This document shows positions 45,322 through 59,800 of a stretch of 64,000 bases of DNA, one piece after another (position 1 is the first letter of the stretch; the number at the start of each line of letters is the position of its first letter). The notes beneath the pieces were generated by a model. The model was not told the origin of the DNA and ran no database searches. It was given only the letters and a program-made list of their open reading frames with translations. The DNA lies in assembly GCA_013122435.1 (NCBI GenBank), contig WYDT01000033.1, positions 1 through 64,000 of the forward strand, given 5' to 3'. The DNA is from Chloroflexi bacterium AL-N1. Lineage in GTDB: Bacteria > Chloroflexota > Chloroflexia > Chloroflexales > Roseiflexaceae. The position numbers were made by a program, and so were the translations under genes.

Positions 45322-45702
45322 TACGGGTACGCGGTAAGGGGGGCAGCGCCGTGTGCTGCTGCTGGACGATCCACGCCCGGTGGCGCAACGGCGCGCCTAC
45401 CTGGTATCATACGGCCTGCTCTTTCGTACGTAGAAGAATGGCGATGAGCACCGCTCCGCTATCAATCCGGCCAGGAACGCTGGGCGTGCGGGCACTGCCG
45501 GCCTGCTGGCAGTGCCCGCACGCTCCATCAATTGCGTCACACCCACGCGCTGGAACTGGTCAATGAGGAAGTCAGCCTGAATACGATCCGCAAGCGGTTG
45601 AGTCACAAGAACGTGCAAACGGCTCTGTGGTATACAGACCAGAGTGACGCCACCGCTGACACAGAACTGCGGACATGGTGGCGACGAAAAAACAAGCATT
45701 GA
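45322..45702 (+). pseudogene. Tyrosine recombinase (phage integrase) C-terminal remnant
   Basis: A broken integrase gene read in shifting frames. It opens with LRVRGKGG, continues after a frameshift as RRVLLLDDPRPVAQRRAYL, and ends in an intact stretch with LHQLRHTHALELVNEEVSL, IRKRLSHKNVQTALWYTDQ and a stop at 45700-45702. This supplies the R-H-x-x-H, H and Tyr active-site residues of tyrosine recombinases, but the N-terminal half and the first catalytic Arg are gone. It directly abuts the truncated dehydrogenase, so an old mobile element probably inserted or recombined here. It borders the AT-richer NRPS region. Confidence 0.75.
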
Positions 45703-45883
45703 TGAGCGGCGCGGTTACACGATTTTGTTCAGTGAGGTTTTCGTTCCATTACTACTCTCTAACCACGTAAGACGAACACCATAGTTTTACGGTGGCGACA
45801 TATGCTGACAAGTTCTTACACATCTATCAGCGATAAGTCTTCATCTCGTCATCATCTACATCTAAGGAAGAATGTATCTAACA

Positions 45884-47701
45884 TCATACATTTGCTTCTT
45901 TATTTGGCGCATACTGGATTTGATATAGGCGAAAATAAACGCTATCTAAATCTCTTAGTAATTCATGATGTGTACCCTGCTCCACAAGCCGACCATTGTT
46001 TAGAACCAGAATTTTGTCAGCATTGGTAATAGTGCTCAAGCGATGAGCAATCACAAAAGAGGTACGTCCTTGCATTAAATGCTCAAGTGCTTCCTGGATT
46101 AACCGTTCACTCTCACTATCAAGCGAGGAGGTAGCTTCATCCAAGATGAGGATACGAGGATCTTTCAAGATAGCACGGGCAAGTGCAATACGCTGGCGTT
46201 GTCCACCACTTAACTTTAACCCACGTTCGCCAACCATAGTTTGATACCCATCAGGAAGCTCATTCATGATGAAATGATGAGCATTGGCTGCTCTCGCTGC
46301 TGCTTCAATCTCTTCCTGAGTAGCATCTAATTTACCATAACGAATATTATCAGCTATGCTTTGGGCAAATAACAACGTTTCTTGTGGGACTATGCCAATT
46401 TGCTCATTGAGGCTTTCAAGTGTAATATCCCGTATGTCATGGCCATCAATCGTAATCTTCCCACCATTGACGTCATAAAATCGGGGAACCAGATTAACTA
46501 TGGTTGATTTTCCGGCACCGCTGGGTCCTACAATAGCAACCATTGTCCCTGACTCAGCTGTAAAAGAAACGTCTTCTAAAATAGAGACATCTTTTTCATA
46601 CTGAAAACTCACATTCTCAAATACCACTTCCCCTTTTGTCTGGGGTAACGCGATTGCATCAGGTTTATTGGTTATATCTGGTTGGGTATCTAACAAACCA
46701 AATACACGACGACTAGCACCAAGAGCCGTTTGAAATTGTGTATATAAACCACCTATGTTACCCATAGCTTCAGCCACAAGATATGTATAAAAAAGATAGG
46801 CAGTTAACTCACCAACCGTCAAACGCTCCAACAGAACCTCACGTCCACCAAACCACACAGCTATAACCAGAGCACTCAATACAATCACATTGACCATCGC
46901 AGCGACAAACGCACCCATACCCGTACGATACATGGCAGCATCAAATACCTGTTTAATACCTGACTTAAAGCGGTCTATCTCGTAATCCTGCCGTGCAAAA
47001 GACTTAACGATACGCACACCTGAGACGGTTTCTTCCACAATGTTAGCCGCATCTGCAAGCCTATTTTGGGCCACGCTTGAGGCCTTATCGATCCGTGAAC
47101 CAATAAAAAACATCAATCCAAGGACAAGTGGCAGTGTGACTAAAATAAAAAGGGTTAAGCGCCAATTGAGAGAAAAAAGAAATCCCGTCCCAATAAGTAC
47201 CGTCAGTATTTGGGTTACCATATCTACCAGATTATAGGTAATGGCGTGTTGAACTAGGCTAATATCACTGGTCATTCGTGATACAACATCGCCTGTTCTT
47301 TGTTTATTATAAAATGTAAGAGACAGGCGTTGTAAATGTGTATACAGATCTACACGTAGGATTGAGACGACTTTTTCGCCAACAAACGCAAGCACATACT
47401 GACTTATAAAAACCAATATCGACATAACAACAAATATTAGCACCATAGAGAGTGCTATCATATTCAACAAACCAAAATCTTGTTGAATAAGTACATTATC
47501 GACTAATATCTCAATACCTATTGGTAGCGTCATAAAAAGAAGTGATATACACAAAAGCAGTATAAATCCCAGTAAGAGCAGCCAAAAAAAGGGTTTGACA
47601 TATGAGAGTAAACGTCGTGCTAGGGCACTACCCTCTTTATCAAACAAATCAACCGTTGTAGTATTATCGAGTGCAGTTGAGTCAGCAATTGACTGATCCA
47701 T
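45884..47701 (-). CDS. ABC exporter, fused permease and ATPase (MsbA-like)
   Basis: A 605-residue type I ABC half-transporter that works as a dimer. Six membrane helices lie within residues 35-320. The nucleotide-binding domain follows with Walker A GPSGAGKST near 397, the Q loop, the signature LSGGQRQRIALARA near 500, Walker B ILILDEATSSLD near 520 and the H-loop His in VIAHRLS. The start ATG at 47701 has AAGGA nine bases upstream. It lies 184 bases downstream of the NRPS stop on the same strand, so export of the peptide product (and self-protection) is likely but not shown. Its base composition is AT-rich, unlike the metabolic genes to the left. Lipid export is the alternative. Confidence 0.9.
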   Translation of the reverse strand: MDQSIADSTALDNTTTVDLFDKEGSALARRLLSYVKPFFWLLLLGFILLLCISLLFMTLPIGIEILVDNVLIQQDFGLLNMIALSMVLIFVVMSILVFISQYVLAFVGEKVVSILRVDLYTHLQRLSLTFYNKQRTGDVVSRMTSDISLVQHAITYNLVDMVTQILTVLIGTGFLFSLNWRLTLFILVTLPLVLGLMFFIGSRIDKASSVAQNRLADAANIVEETVSGVRIVKSFARQDYEIDRFKSGIKQVFDAAMYRTGMGAFVAAMVNVIVLSALVIAVWFGGREVLLERLTVGELTAYLFYTYLVAEAMGNIGGLYTQFQTALGASRRVFGLLDTQPDITNKPDAIALPQTKGEVVFENVSFQYEKDVSILEDVSFTAESGTMVAIVGPSGAGKSTIVNLVPRFYDVNGGKITIDGHDIRDITLESLNEQIGIVPQETLLFAQSIADNIRYGKLDATQEEIEAAARAANAHHFIMNELPDGYQTMVGERGLKLSGGQRQRIALARAILKDPRILILDEATSSLDSESERLIQEALEHLMQGRTSFVIAHRLSTITNADKILVLNNGRLVEQGTHHELLRDLDSVYFRLYQIQYAPNKEANV

Positions 47702-47885
47702 CTAATAGATTCCTTTGTAGGTAGCATCAGGGCTTTCCTAACAGTACCCTCTAAACAGTACAAAATAAACAGATGACGTAAAAACACGTATATTAGCAAA
47801 GACAATCAACTCCTATTGATAAAACACCGTACGTTAACTTTGTACATGATTGTGGTCACATATCAGACAGTTGTCTTTATTCTTT

Positions 47886-50800
47886 CTATTGAGCATGTTC
47901 ACGCCTAAACCGGGCGAAAAATCCGCGTTTTTGTTTGAGCTGCGAGTCTTTTGTATCTTTGAGTGCTTTCTTGAGTCTCTTAGCAAGTTCTTTAACATGT
48001 GGATCAGAAAGAATGTCCTGGTGTATACCCTCTAAATCATGTACTTCTATGTTGTTGCATAATTGTGACCATCGCTTTACAGGATCAATATCGGGTCGAT
48101 CCTTATCAGGTGCGATAGCACGGAAGAAGAGAATACGACCATCATATTTTTGAGGTCGATATTGTTCTCCTGCAAAAGAAGTAGCACGCATGGTATTAAA
48201 GACCCGACGAATCTGCTCAATTTCTACTTCAGTCGTCGTTGGATCAATAATGTGATTGATGTAGTAGGTTAACTGGTTGTCATAAGAGAGCGTTCGCATA
48301 TAATCGAAGTCAATCTCTATATCTAAGAGTCTGGTGTAAAGCTGGAAAACATCAATAGAGTCATATGGTTTAAGATCAACCGTAAAAAAGGTGTCAATTA
48401 CAGTAACTAATTCAACCGTTTGATCCTGTTGCTGAAGTTGTTGTGCCATTTCTAATGCAACCTCACCACCAAATGACCAACCTCCAATGTAGTAAGGCCC
48501 CTCTGGTTGGATGGTTTGAAGTGCTTCGAGATAGGTTTTAGCAATTTCCTCAACAGAAGGATATGGTTCTTGTTCCCAAGCAAGGTTTGGTGGCTGTAAC
48601 ACATACATGGGCTGATCTTCACCAAGGTAGTCACTCAGTTGGTAATATTGTGTGGCGTACCATGCCCCCGGACTAACTAGAAAAAGGGGTGCCAAAGAAC
48701 CTGCTTCGTTTAACGGCACTGCAATTGGCCAGCTTTGCGTTTCTTCACCCGAACTGAGAATATGTGCCATGTGCTCAATAGTTGGAGATTGTATAAGTTC
48801 CATGATCGGAACAGATCGACCAAACTCACTAGAAACACGTCCCTGAAGTTGTAGTACCAATAGAGAGTTTCCGCCTAAAGTGAAAAAATTGTCGTAAATA
48901 CCTATCCGATCAACTTCTAAGATATCGGCCCAAATAAGAGCGAGGGTTTGTTCAGTAGGAGTACGTGGCATCACATACTCATTGGAGGCATCCTTCAGAC
49001 TTCGATTAGGGGCGGGCAAGGCTTGCCGATCCAACTTTCCGTTGGGTGTCAGTGGTAATGCTGACAACTCAACAAAGGCATCTGGCACCATGTAGTCAGG
49101 TAGTAGTGCTCGCAATGCAATACGTAGTTCATTGACCACGTAAGGTATCTCAGAAAGATAATCAGGTACCACATAAGCCACAAGCTGATCTCCTCTATCT
49201 GCACGATTGTATACAATCACCGCAACCGCTGCTATGTAAGGAAGTGTGAGGATCGTTGACTCTATTTCCGCTAACTCTATACGATACCCTCGTAACTTGA
49301 CTTGTGTATCGGCACGGCCTAAAAATGCTAGTTGACTATCTGGCTGCCATCTGGCGCGATCACCTGTCTTGTAGAGACGTGCCCCTGGAAAATGACTCCA
49401 CGGATCAGGAATGAATGCTCGTGCTGTTGCTTGTGCTTGTTGGCGGTATCCACGGGCGACTCCTGCCCCACCAATATAGAGATCGCCAGCTGCACCTATT
49501 GGTTGTGGCTGTAGATTACTATCAAGAACGTAGACCTGCATGTTTGCGAGGGGTTGTCCCACCGGAACAACTTGACTATCACTCATATATGATGGGAGAT
49601 TGTTATACGCTGTGCTATCAATAGTAGCTTCTGTGACACCAAAAGAATTGATCAAGCGATTCTCTGGTAGGCATTGTTTCTTGAATTGTCTATACTCACT
49701 CACATACCAACTATCTGAGCCACAGATAATGGTATCTACAAACAATATCTCATTCTTCTGGGCTGCATAACGCATGACCTCCCGTAGTATAGTCGGCACA
49801 AACTCGGCACAACCTATTTTTTCTTTATGTAAAAGTGTAATGACTTGTGCAGGTTCAAGTAGCAGTTCGCGTGGGCAAAGCACCAATGTTCCCCCACTCC
49901 CCAATGCGCGTATAGTATCACCAATAAAGACATCAAAGGAGAAACTGGCCATTTGTAGATGGCGTTGCACCTTTGGCTCATCAAGTTGATAAGCACGACT
50001 CCAAGCATAATAGGCATTACACAGTGCTCCGTGAGAGACTTGAACTCCTTTGGGTCGTCCCGTTGATCCCGAGGTAAAAATGACATAGGCCAATTGATCT
50101 CCTGTTAATGGATTACATAACGGTATATCCACCTTGGGTTCATAGAAGGGAAGGTGTGTATCAAACCATACAATGGAGGCATCTGTTGAAGGAAGCAACT
50201 TCTGGATACTTGTATTAGCGACAAGTAACTGTATTTGTGCATCCTCTACCATCGTCGTCAAGCGTTGTGGAGGGTAACTTGGATCAAGTGGCACATACGC
50301 GCCACCCACAAACCATACCCCAAGCACAGCAATAAACAAATCCAATGATCGGGGTAAACAGACTCCAATGAGACTTTCTGGACCTACTTCCTTTTGTTGA
50401 AGGATCTGTGCCAGACACATTGCCTGATGACGTAAAGCTGCGTACGTAAGATGCTGAGAGTCATAAACCAGCGCTACGCTATCAGACCTATGAATAGCAT
50501 GTTCAGTAATGAGTTGAGCTACGGAGGTCGCTTCCAGTCGTGATTGTATGGTGTCATTCCAGTCATATATAAGTTGATGACGGTCTTGTTCTGTAAGAAC
50601 GGTCAAATCACGAATGCATTGTGACGGATTTGTTATTAATTGCTGGGCAATGTGATACAAACTTCGAATTAGTTGTTCAGCAATATCGGGGGCAATTTGC
50701 TGATTATCATACTGGATTTGAAGAACTAACTCAGTGCCTGGTATTCCTGTCAGTACAAGAGGATAGTTAGTCTTATCAATAGTCTGGATGTCAGGCGACT

Positions 50801-53800
50801 CGGCTTTTCCTTCTAGCGTTTCTGCAGTTGACGCAACCGGATAGTTCTCAAACACCAGAAGACACTCAAATAATGGAACATCAGGAGCTATTTCACTCCA
50901 TTTATGAGCTGACGTGAGAGGAGTGTACTCGTAGTGTTGGAGGGCTAACTGATTTGCTTGGATAGTTTGAAACCATTCATGCAAGGGCATTGATGGAGAG
51001 AGCTGTACACGAAATGGCAATGTGTTGATAAATAATCCAAGCATGCGATCAATGTCTCGTATTTCCGTAGGACGACCAGCAACTGTTACACCAAAGAGCA
51101 CATCTGAGGTTCCACTATATCGACTAAGTATCAAAGCCCACATACTCTGCACAAGCGTATTCAGGGTGACTTGATAGCGTTGAGCGATATTCTGGAGATC
51201 AGTTGTTATTGAGGTTGATAGGGTCACATGTGCTTCAGCAGCATTATCAGCAACATCAGGCTGATATGGTTGAAAAATATCACTTACCAAGACAGGTGTT
51301 GTAAAGCCTGCAAGATTGTGTCGCCAAAACGCTTCGGCTGCCTTAGTATCCTGACGTTGCAACCAAGCAATATAATCTCGATAGGGCCGAATGGTTGTTT
51401 CAGGGAAAGCTTCTTCTTGACCGAGTTGTTCATAATACGTAAACACTTCTTGTAAGAGAATAGGAACAGACCATCCATCCAGCAAAGCATGATGATAGGT
51501 CCAAACAAACTGATACGTATCCTCAGTTAAGCGGATCATTGTTATACGCAACAATGGTGCTTTATTCAAATCGATCCCCTGTGCATGATCAGCATCATGC
51601 CACTCGATCAACTGACTTGCACGTTCCGCCTCTGATATATCTCGCCAGTCTAAAATGGTCACAGGAAGTTCAACATGACGGAATACAACTTGCAGTGGTT
51701 CAGACATTGCTTGCCATACAAACGCTGTGCGTAGGATTGTATGGCGATCAAGGACTCTCTGCCAGGCTTGCACCAACCGATGCATATCTAACTGGGTTGT
51801 GAGCACGACTGAGAGTTGTTCAATATATGCCCCTGTCTCAGGTGTGGCCAGACTATGGAAGAGCATTCCTTGTTGCAATGGAGAAAGCGGATAAATATCT
51901 TCAATAACAGTCTTCGCTAACGGCCCTGCATCCCCACAGACTTGCACACACAGATTATCAAGTTCAGCAGGCTTCATACGGGCAAGCGAGAAATCTGAAG
52001 GCGTATATTTGCCTACATCAGGCGCAGTACAATGCTCTACAATATTCTGTAGATTTTGGATAAACATATCTGCCAACCAAGCAATCGTACTTGTCTCATG
52101 ATGATCGGGACTAAACAACCAGTTGACGACTAGTTGTCCTTCACTGATAAACCCACTAATATTCAATAGATGTGTGAGCGGTGTTGTTTCTGCTTCAGTA
52201 GGTCCAGTTGCTTCAGGAGCACTCCCAAACAATTGGGTGTCATCAAAGGTTTGATCAAATTGACCAAGATAATTGAAGATAACCTCGGTTGGAACAGATG
52301 GCTCTAACACATCTGTATCTTCTGAACCGTACCATCGCAAAGCACCATATCCAACACCTTGGTGAGGTATCTGGCGTAACTGTTCTTTCACGGCACATAA
52401 CTGTTCACCTACATCTTCCAGACCATGTAGATTGAGTAAAACCGGGTACTTAGCAGTAAACCATCCAACAGTGCGAGAAAGATCAATATCATCAAAGGCA
52501 TCTACACGACCATGGCCTTCCATATCAATACATATACGATCGTTTTCATACCACACAGTAAGTGTTTGAGCTAAAGCCGTTAGCAAAACATCATTGATCT
52601 GCGTATTGTAGACCGGAGGAATGGTTTGTAAGAGCGATAATGTTTCATCTTCAGACAACTCTACCGCAATACTATCGGTAGTTGCTGCGATAGCCTCATG
52701 ACGTGGTGTATCATAATCCAGTGGTAATGGTGGCACTGGAGCGCTTACAATAGCTTCCCAATACGATTTTTCGCTCGCAAGCTGATCAGAGTTCCCCCAT
52801 TCCTGTAATCGTTCACCCCACATTTTGAAAGATGTCGTTTTGGGGGGAAGTTGTACCGGCTGGTTTTGACTTATTTGTTGAAAGATGAGTTGGAGATCTT
52901 CCAAGAGAATGCGCCATGAAACACCATCGACAACTAAATGATGAATGACAATGAAGAGACGCCCTAACTCAGTAGGTCTATTGTTAAAATAAACAAGACG
53001 TAGTAGTGGTCCATCTGATAGGTTCAATGTTTCTTGTGCAATCGTACATTCATTAAGGATAGCATCGGTCTGCTCAGATGCAGTGAGATGTTGGATATCA
53101 ATCACAGTCAGTGGCAGATGAGTATCAGATGGGGCGTCAATAAGTTGCGTCCAATCATCTGTAACAGTACCGATGAAACGGGTACGCAGCACATCGTGAT
53201 GTTGCATCAGCGCCTGCACCAGCTGAGTCAAGGTATTGTAGGAGATGGTGGGTGGAACAGTCAGCAACACTGACTGATTAAAATGGTGTCGTTCAGGCAG
53301 TGACTGCTTAAAGAACCATTGCTGGATAGGCAGTAAAGGAACAGTTCCTGTAACAGGCCCCTGTTCAGCAAGCACTTTCTTACCCTGTCCAACAACTGTA
53401 GCAAGGTCTGCAATCGTAGGATGCTCAAACACATCGCGGGGGGTAAGTGCTAAGTTGTGTTGGCTTGCTCGCGCTATGATTTGAATGCTCAGAATCGAAT
53501 CTCCACCAAGAGCGAAGAAGTTATCGTGAATACCGACTTGATCTATGCCGAGTACACTACCCCAAATAGCACTGAGGGTTTGTTCTATCTCCGTACGCGG
53601 AGTAACATATAGCATCTGTTGTGTCGTTGATTGCTGTGCTTGGTTTTGCAATTTCTGACGATCAATCTTGCCATTGGCAGTGAGGGGAATGGCTTCCTGT
53701 GCTATCAACAACTGAGGAACCATATAGTCGGGAAGTTGCTCTCCTATATATATACGCACAGCTTCAGCATCGACAGTCGCTGGTGTGACATATCCAGCAA

Positions 53801-56800
53801 GTTGGTTCCCTCCAGCGCTGGAATACGTCACAACTGCGGCCTCGTGGACATCGGGATGTTGCTGCATCGCAGCTTCAATCTCGCCAAGTTCAATACGATA
53901 ACCACGCACTTTTACCTGTACATCCATTCGTCCGAGGAACATAAGTTGTGCATCATCTCTCCAGTACACATGATCACCAGAACGATAGAGCAACGCTCCA
54001 GGACTGCCACTCACATTATCAGGCACAAATGCCGCGGCTGTCAGATCGGGGCGTTTCCAGTAACCTCGGGCTAAACTAGCTCCTCCAATGTGCAATTCAC
54101 CTGGGACCCCTGCACCGACTGGCTGCCTCCGAGAATCAAGGACATATAACTCGACCCTATCGACAGGGCGACCAATTGGCGGCATTCCTACTTCATCTGG
54201 GACAACTGGTGTCCAGGTTGCTACGACTGTATTTTCGGTTGGGCCGTAGTTGTTGATGAGTGTAAAGGTACTCTCGTTCGTCGGGGATGTATGTAGCCGA
54301 TCCCCACCTGTCAGAACTAACCGGAGTTGTTCGTGACCCTTCCACTCAAGAGTCAGAGCGGCCTCCAGCAATGGTGTTGAGAGAAATGTCATTGTAATGT
54401 TTTCCCTCGCCAGCCACTCAAGAAGACGCGGTAAATCTTCATGCACCAATGCAGTAGGCAGCAACAGTGTTGAGCCTGATACAAGATATGGCCATACCTC
54501 CCAAGCTGCAGCGTCAAACCCTAGTCCTGCAAGTTGTGTAGCTCGATCAGCAGATGTCACCTCATACACACGTTGGTGCCAAGTAACCAAGTTGAGGAGT
54601 GAACTGTGGGAAACAGCAACACCTTTAGGCTGCCCTGTTGAACCTGATGTATAGATGATATATGCAAGATGCTCAGGTTGCGTTACGCAAGAGGGCGGGT
54701 GGATCGGGTATGATGTTCTTTCGCAATCAAGAGCATCAAATAATACTATTTTCGTTTGGGTATGGGATACACTTGCTTGCAAAGCATGCGTTGTAATAAG
54801 TAAGGGTGCCTGTGTGTCATCAAGAATAAAGGCAATACGGTTGGCAGGGAGTTGGGGACTCAGTGGTACATAGGCACCGCCTGCAACCATAATGGACAAT
54901 TGAGCAACCACCATCTCAATACCACGAGGCAATAACACGGCTATAGGCGTATCCGGGGATACACCATGCTCTTGTAGGAGATGGGCTAACTGGCCCACCT
55001 GATGGGCCAGCGCTGCATAAGAAAGTGTTCCATCATCGTGCACCAGAGCGCTCGCATCGGGTGTACGCTCGCATTGTGTAGCAAAAGCAGTGGCAAGGGT
55101 CATCAACGGAGCCTGCGTGTTTACCGTTTGGTTCCAGGTATACAATACCTGGTCACGTTCGAGCGAGGTGAGTAATGATAGATGCGCCAGCGATTGATTC
55201 GGAATGCTTGTAAACTGTTGCAACACATACAACAGTTGATTCATGATGCGTTGCGCGATGGTTCGATCACAAATTCCATTGGCATATTGTAGCCGCAGCA
55301 CAATGGTGCTTCCGGGTATTGCTACCAGTGTTAAGGGATAGTTGGTACGTTCACGAATTTCTATCTGCTGCGTTTCAGTTTCTGAAGACTCCTGAGAAAC
55401 ATTTTCGACCGGATAATTTTCAAAGACAACTAAGCTTTCGAATAGCGCAACACCACTGGAGACACCACTCCAGTTTTGAATTGATGTAAGGGGAACATAA
55501 TCATAGCGTCGTGCTTCGACCTGTTGTTTTAATAGCTGTTGGAGCCATAGAGCAATGGACTCAGATGGAGCCAGATAGGTTCGTAGAGGGAGTGTGTTAA
55601 TGAAAAGACCAATCATCTGCTCCACACCTAACAGATCAGGAGGGCGTCCTGCAACAGTCGTTCCAAAGACAACCTCGTTATTACTACTGTAGGCACTTAG
55701 GATAACAGCCCACGCCCCCTGAATTAACGTGTTCACGGTAACACGTAGATGACGTGCCAACTCATATATATCGGTGCTTAACTTGAGGTCTGTATCACAG
55801 ATAATCTCATCCTCTACGGGGTCAGATGCTCTACGAGCAGGAAATAACATAGCTGTCGGATTGGTAATACCACTCAGATATGTGCGCCAGAATGCTTCTG
55901 CTTCACGCATATCTTGTTTTTGTAGCCAACCAATGTACTCGCTATATGGTGGCGGGGCCACAGCATCTAACGGCATACCTTGCGCTAAAGTAGCATAGTC
56001 CATTAACACTTCTTTGAAGAGAATCGATAATGACCAACCATCCAGCAAAATATGGTGAAACGACAATACCACTCGTATCGTAGAGTCATCAAATTGAATA
56101 AAGGCCAAACTCATCAATGGTGCACGATGTAGCTGAAATCCCTGCTGCCGATTAGCAAGCAACCACTCCTCGAAACGGGTCTCCTCCGGCTCATCGCGCC
56201 AATCAAGCATAGTAACTGGAATAGAACATTCTCGATAGACAAACTGAAGGGGTAGATCAAGCCCTTCCCACACAAATCCAGTTCGCAGAATTGCATGACG
56301 TTTGATTGCCGCTTGCCAGGCAGCCGTAAAATCATCTGGAACAAAATCTGGTCCGAAAGTCGCATGTAATTGCTCAAAATAAACGTCGTCTTCTGGTTCA
56401 TATAGGGCGTGAAACAACATGCCTTGTTGCATAGGGGCCAGAGGGTAGATATCCTCGATAATAGTCTTCGCTGCGTAACTATGCTGACCACACACGGTCT
56501 CAAGCACATGGTCAAGTTGTGGTTGACTCAATGAGGTTAAAGCAAAATCAGATGGGGTATATCGCCCAATCTCGACAGTAATACAATGCTCAATAATGTC
56601 TCGTAGAGACGTCATAAAAAGTTCGGCCACATGCTCAATAGTGGACTGTGTATGGAGCGCTGAGCTGAATGACCAGTTCATCATCAGTTGCTGATTAATA
56701 ACTTGCCCGGTAATCGTCAATAAATGCAACAAGGGCATTTGCAAACTAACATTTGTACCGCTTGACTCTGTTGCAATATCGAAAGCTGACTCTTCCTCTA

Positions 56801-59800
56801 ACGTTTGATCAAACTGTCCCAGATAGTTAAAAACAACCTCTATAGGTGCTCTTGATGATGCAACAGGATCCTGTTCAGGAGCAGCATCGTATAACAAACC
56901 ATATCCAATACCTTGATGAGGAATACGACGCAACTGTTCCTTGACAGCACAAACATGTGCTCCAATATCATTATGACGGTTCTGAAGTAACACGGGATAT
57001 TTGGTGGTAAACCAACCTACCGTACGTGAAATATCAACATCATCAAATAAATCAACCCGACCATGACCTTCTAACTCAATATGAACTGCTTCCCCGCCAC
57101 ACCATTCTGTCAATGCCCGTGCAAGTGCCGTCAACAAAATATCATTAATCTGTGTATTGTAAACGGGAGGAACCTCTTGTAGCAGGAGTTGAGTAGACTC
57201 CGCATCCAAAGTTGTAACTACATCCTGCATTGTTGCAAAAGTAGCATCTTGGCGCACACCATCAAATGGGATTGGACTAACCTCAGCTTCAATGATGTCT
57301 GTCCAATATGAGCGTTCCTCTAACAGGCTTGGCGAAGTCGCATAATCAGTTAAACGCTCGACCCATGTCTTAAATGAGGTTGTTTTCGGTGGTAATTGTA
57401 GTGGTTGTTTCTGACTTAATTGACTCCACAGAATTTGGAAATCTTCTAGCAAAATGCGCCACGACACCCCATCAATGACTAAGTGATGAATTGCCAATAG
57501 CAAACGCCCTGATTCTGGGCCACAATTAAAATACACGGCTGCAACCAGGGGGCCCCCGACTAAATTAAATCCTGCTTGAGCCGTTTCGCTGTGCGCTGTA
57601 ATCATATCCGGTACTTGCTCTGGGTCTATATCTGCCAGATTAACGACTGTTACAGATGGTAATGCATCCACCGATGCATGTGTTTGTTGCCAACCAGTCG
57701 CTGTCTCCGTAAATACAAGTCGCAGTGCATCATGGTGGTGTAATAACGCTTGGAAGACCGTTTGTGCGTGTGTCTCGGTAAATGTCGGTGGCACCGTAAG
57801 CAATACACTTTGATTGAAATGATGTCGGGTTGCTGATGGTTGCCTTAACAACCACCATTGAATGGGGGTAATAGGCACCATACCAGTTACCACCCCTTGC
57901 TCTGCCACGATGGCATTATGTTTCCCAACAACTTGTGCTAATGTGGCAACAGTCGGGTATTGAAAGATTTGGCGGGGCATAATATGCAAGCCCTGTTGCG
58001 TTGCACGAGACACCACTTGCATACTGATAATTGAGTCGCCTCCAAGCACAAAGAAGTTCTCATGGATACCGATAGACTCTACCCCAAGAACATCCTGCCA
58101 GATAGCTATTAACTGTTGTTCTACAGGCGTCCGTGGAAGCGCATCTGCTGCTACCTCTCTTTGGTATGTCTCTGGGGAAGGTAAGGCCCGACGATCTACC
58201 TTTCCATTTGGCGTGAGAGGAAATGATGCCAATTCCACAAAAACGGAAGGTATCATATACGCTGGCAACTGAGTACTAAGATCACGTTGTAGTACCTGCG
58301 AAAGAGGGGTAGTCTCCTGGGATTGTGCAGACATCGGTACGATGTATGCGACTAATTGCTGGCTACCACTGGATCGTGAATGGACAATCACGACACATTC
58401 TTGGACACATTCATGTTGCGTCAGACAGGTTTCGATCTCTCCTAACTCAATGCGATACCCACGTAGTTTGATCTGTGTATCCCGTCGCCCAAGATAGTCG
58501 AGTTCGCTATTTGAACGCCAACACACCTGATCACCGGTATGATATAAGCGACTTCCAGGATGTAGTCCAAAGGCATCAGGAACAAAGGTAGCAGCAGTCA
58601 ATTGTGGGCGTTGCCAGTACCCTCGCGCAAGCCCCATCCCACCTAGACATAATTCCCCTATCACACCTGTAAGTGTCAATTGACCCTGTGGATCAAGGAC
58701 ATATGCCTGTGTATTCGCAATCGGTTGGCCAATAGATGGTTTTACGGCATCAGGCGGAATGCAAGCCCCTGTTGAATAAGTAGTATCTTCGGAGGGTCCA
58801 TACAGGTTGTAAACCGCTTCAACATGCCCCATCACATAAATCTGCGTCACCAGCGCACCTGGCAATGCCTCACCAGCAAGATTCACCGTTTTCACACTAG
58901 GTGGCAAAGCATTTTGACGTACCAATTCTTGCATTGCCGAGGGAACCGTATTGATTAACGTAACCGCATGGGCATCCAGCATCTCCGGTAACGCCAGAGC
59001 ATTTCTTGCCAAGATAATGGTTCCACCATACGCAAGTGGCAGAAATAGTTCAAATACGGACAAGTCAAAGTTGAGAGAAGTTGATGCAAGTATCCCTTGT
59101 CGTGCAGAACTATCAAATACTTCCTGAGCCCAGTAAAGAAATGCCACAACACTCCGGTGTGTAATGGCAACGCCTTTCGGTATGCCTGTTGAGCCTGACG
59201 TATAAATAATATGTGACAGATTGGCAGCAACTGTTCTATAGGTACGATCCAAGACAGCTGTTGGTGGATCAGGTAATTCGTCAAGACAATGAATTATCGC
59301 ATCCTGTATAGAAGATAACAGTCCTCGGATGGCCGTGTGCGTCAATACTACCGTTGGCTTACTATCATCAAGAATCCAGGTTATGCGTTCAGCCGGATAG
59401 TTAGGATCAACAGGAATATAAGCTCCTCCTGCTTTAAGAACTGCTAAGACAGCTAACACAAGATCAGGGGTGCGTTCCAGACACACAGCTACCAGGGAGT
59501 CTGGACCTACTCCATGGTAGCGGAGTATATCGGCAATCTGATCAGTCTTACAATCTATTGCTGCATAGGAAAAAAACTGATTGTCAAAAACAAGTGCAAC
59601 AGCATCAGGTGTGCGGCACATTTGGTCAATGCATAATGTTGCCAGTGTTGCTGTCTGATCAAGAGGTATACTCCGTTGACCCAGCACTAACAACTGTTCA
59701 CGTTCTGCGTCAGTCAAAAGCGAGAGGTTTCCTAGCACCACATCAGGATCGCGGGCTATTTGCTCAACTAGAAGAGCAATATGTTGTGCCATACGATCAA

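Noticed and set aside
45159..45566. 135-codon plus-strand open frame spanning the SDR/recombinase junction
   Set aside because: It runs antisense through the SDR fragment and then through the recombinase remnant, partly out of frame; not a gene.
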